Shown in pieces: positions 5,720 to 6,005 of a DNA stretch of 6,005 nucleotides; the first letter of the stretch is position 1, and every line of letters begins with the position of its first letter. Origin of the DNA: an uncultured Clostridia bacterium (GTDB lineage: Bacteria; Bacillota; Clostridia; Lachnospirales; Lachnospiraceae); NCBI GenBank assembly GCA_946614685.1, contig CAMOHF010000076.1, forward strand, positions 1 through 6,005. Reading direction: 5' to 3'. Position numbers and translations under genes: made by a program. The notes beneath the pieces are model-generated. The model was given only the letters and a program-made list of their open reading frames with translations, did no database searches and had not been told where the DNA came from.

Positions 5720-6005
5720 ATGAAAAAAAGAAAACAGCTGAAAAAGACGCTTCTCACCAAGATCGTGATCTACGTTGCGATTGCGATTGTCCTCATCACC
5801 CAGCTGAGTATCAAGCTGGCGGCGGACAACATTCAGTCGCTCACGAATGCGATTCTTGAGAGAGAGTCCGAGAACTACGCGGAAGAGATTTGCAGCTGGT
5901 GGAATGCCATCAAGGAGCGTGTCGGTCAGACTGCGCAGGTGATGAGGAACACACCGAAGCTTTCCGAGGACGACGCACTTACCATGCTGCTTGCGCTTAC
6001 CGAGC
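5720..6005 (+). CDS. Chemoreceptor (methyl-accepting type), N-terminal part, 3'-truncated by window
   Basis: Ninety-five codons are present and the frame is open to the window edge. The protein begins with a basic stretch (MKKRKQLKK), then one hydrophobic helix at about residues 14-33 (KIVIYVAIAIVLITQLSIKL), then an amphipathic, Glu/Asn-rich helix (about 34-75) containing EEICSWWNAIKERVGQTAQVM and LSEDDALTMLLALTE. This is the layout of a bacterial sensor whose first membrane helix leads into an extracellular Cache-type ligand domain. The sequence resembles the methyl-accepting chemotaxis proteins frequent in Lachnospiraceae, in which a helix with a WW pair precedes the Cache domain. The signalling domain lies beyond the window, so a Cache-containing histidine kinase or diguanylate cyclase is not excluded. 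The gap of 35 bases after galE carries no terminator, so read-through is possible, although the function differs from that of the preceding genes. The start is fixed by AAAGGAG at 5704-5710. Confidence 0.75.
   Translation, partial: MKKRKQLKKTLLTKIVIYVAIAIVLITQLSIKLAADNIQSLTNAILERESENYAEEICSWWNAIKERVGQTAQVMRNTPKLSEDDALTMLLALTE

Noticed and set aside
5632..5859. A 75-codon plus-strand frame spanning the galE end and receptor start
   Set aside because: It overlaps both real genes in another frame, and its product (CDCDCPHHPAEYQAGG type) has no protein-like features. The receptor frame from 5720 has a strong SD and a proper signal/membrane helix.

Overview
The window is a tightly packed, entirely plus-strand stretch of a bacterial chromosome. 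Gene content and protein flavour fit a Gram-positive Clostridia member, most likely Lachnospiraceae-like. The evidence is an anaerobe-type malic enzyme, a MoxR/DUF58/transglutaminase cluster in the order known from Bacillus subtilis (yeaC-yeaD-yebA), and a chemoreceptor N-terminus resembling those common in Lachnospiraceae. This assignment is by recognition only. No mobile element, CRISPR array, tRNA or rRNA is visible, and no gene-free stretch exceeds 35 bases.

Layout: (1) the 3' end of a malic enzyme gene, to 313; (2) a MoxR-family AAA+ ATPase, 331-1257; (3) a two-pass membrane DUF58 protein, 1276-2334; (4) a 775-residue polytopic transglutaminase-like protein, 2335-4662; (5) galE, UDP-glucose 4-epimerase, 4668-5684; (6) the 5' end of a methyl-accepting chemotaxis-type receptor, from 5720 to the window edge. 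Gaps are 17, 18, 0, 5 and 35 bases, and no junction carries a conventional compact terminator. Genes 2-5 look like one transcription unit, possibly entered from the malic enzyme gene or from a promoter inside it. I recognised no convincing promoter.

Genes 2-4 form a known conserved module: a cytoplasmic MoxR ATPase, a membrane-anchored DUF58 protein, and a membrane protein that presents a Cys-His-Asp transglutaminase-like domain outside the cell. The module's biochemical task is not firmly established. Roles in chaperoning or assembling envelope or extracellular proteins are the usual proposals. galE follows five bases later and supplies UDP-galactose (possibly also UDP-GalNAc) for envelope glycans, so the unit has a cell-surface theme.

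The most striking signal is not a gene. A very long inverted repeat (arms 1274-1299 and 1351-1376, 24 of 26 positions Watson-Crick) brackets the beginning of the DUF58 gene. With a second nested stem it would fold into a hairpin of about 103 nt that buries both candidate DUF58 start codons and the only Shine-Dalgarno-like sequence. A T-rich tract follows it directly (1374-1388, 13 T of 15). This looks like a translational or transcriptional control point inside the operon that also encodes the first membrane helix of the DUF58 protein.
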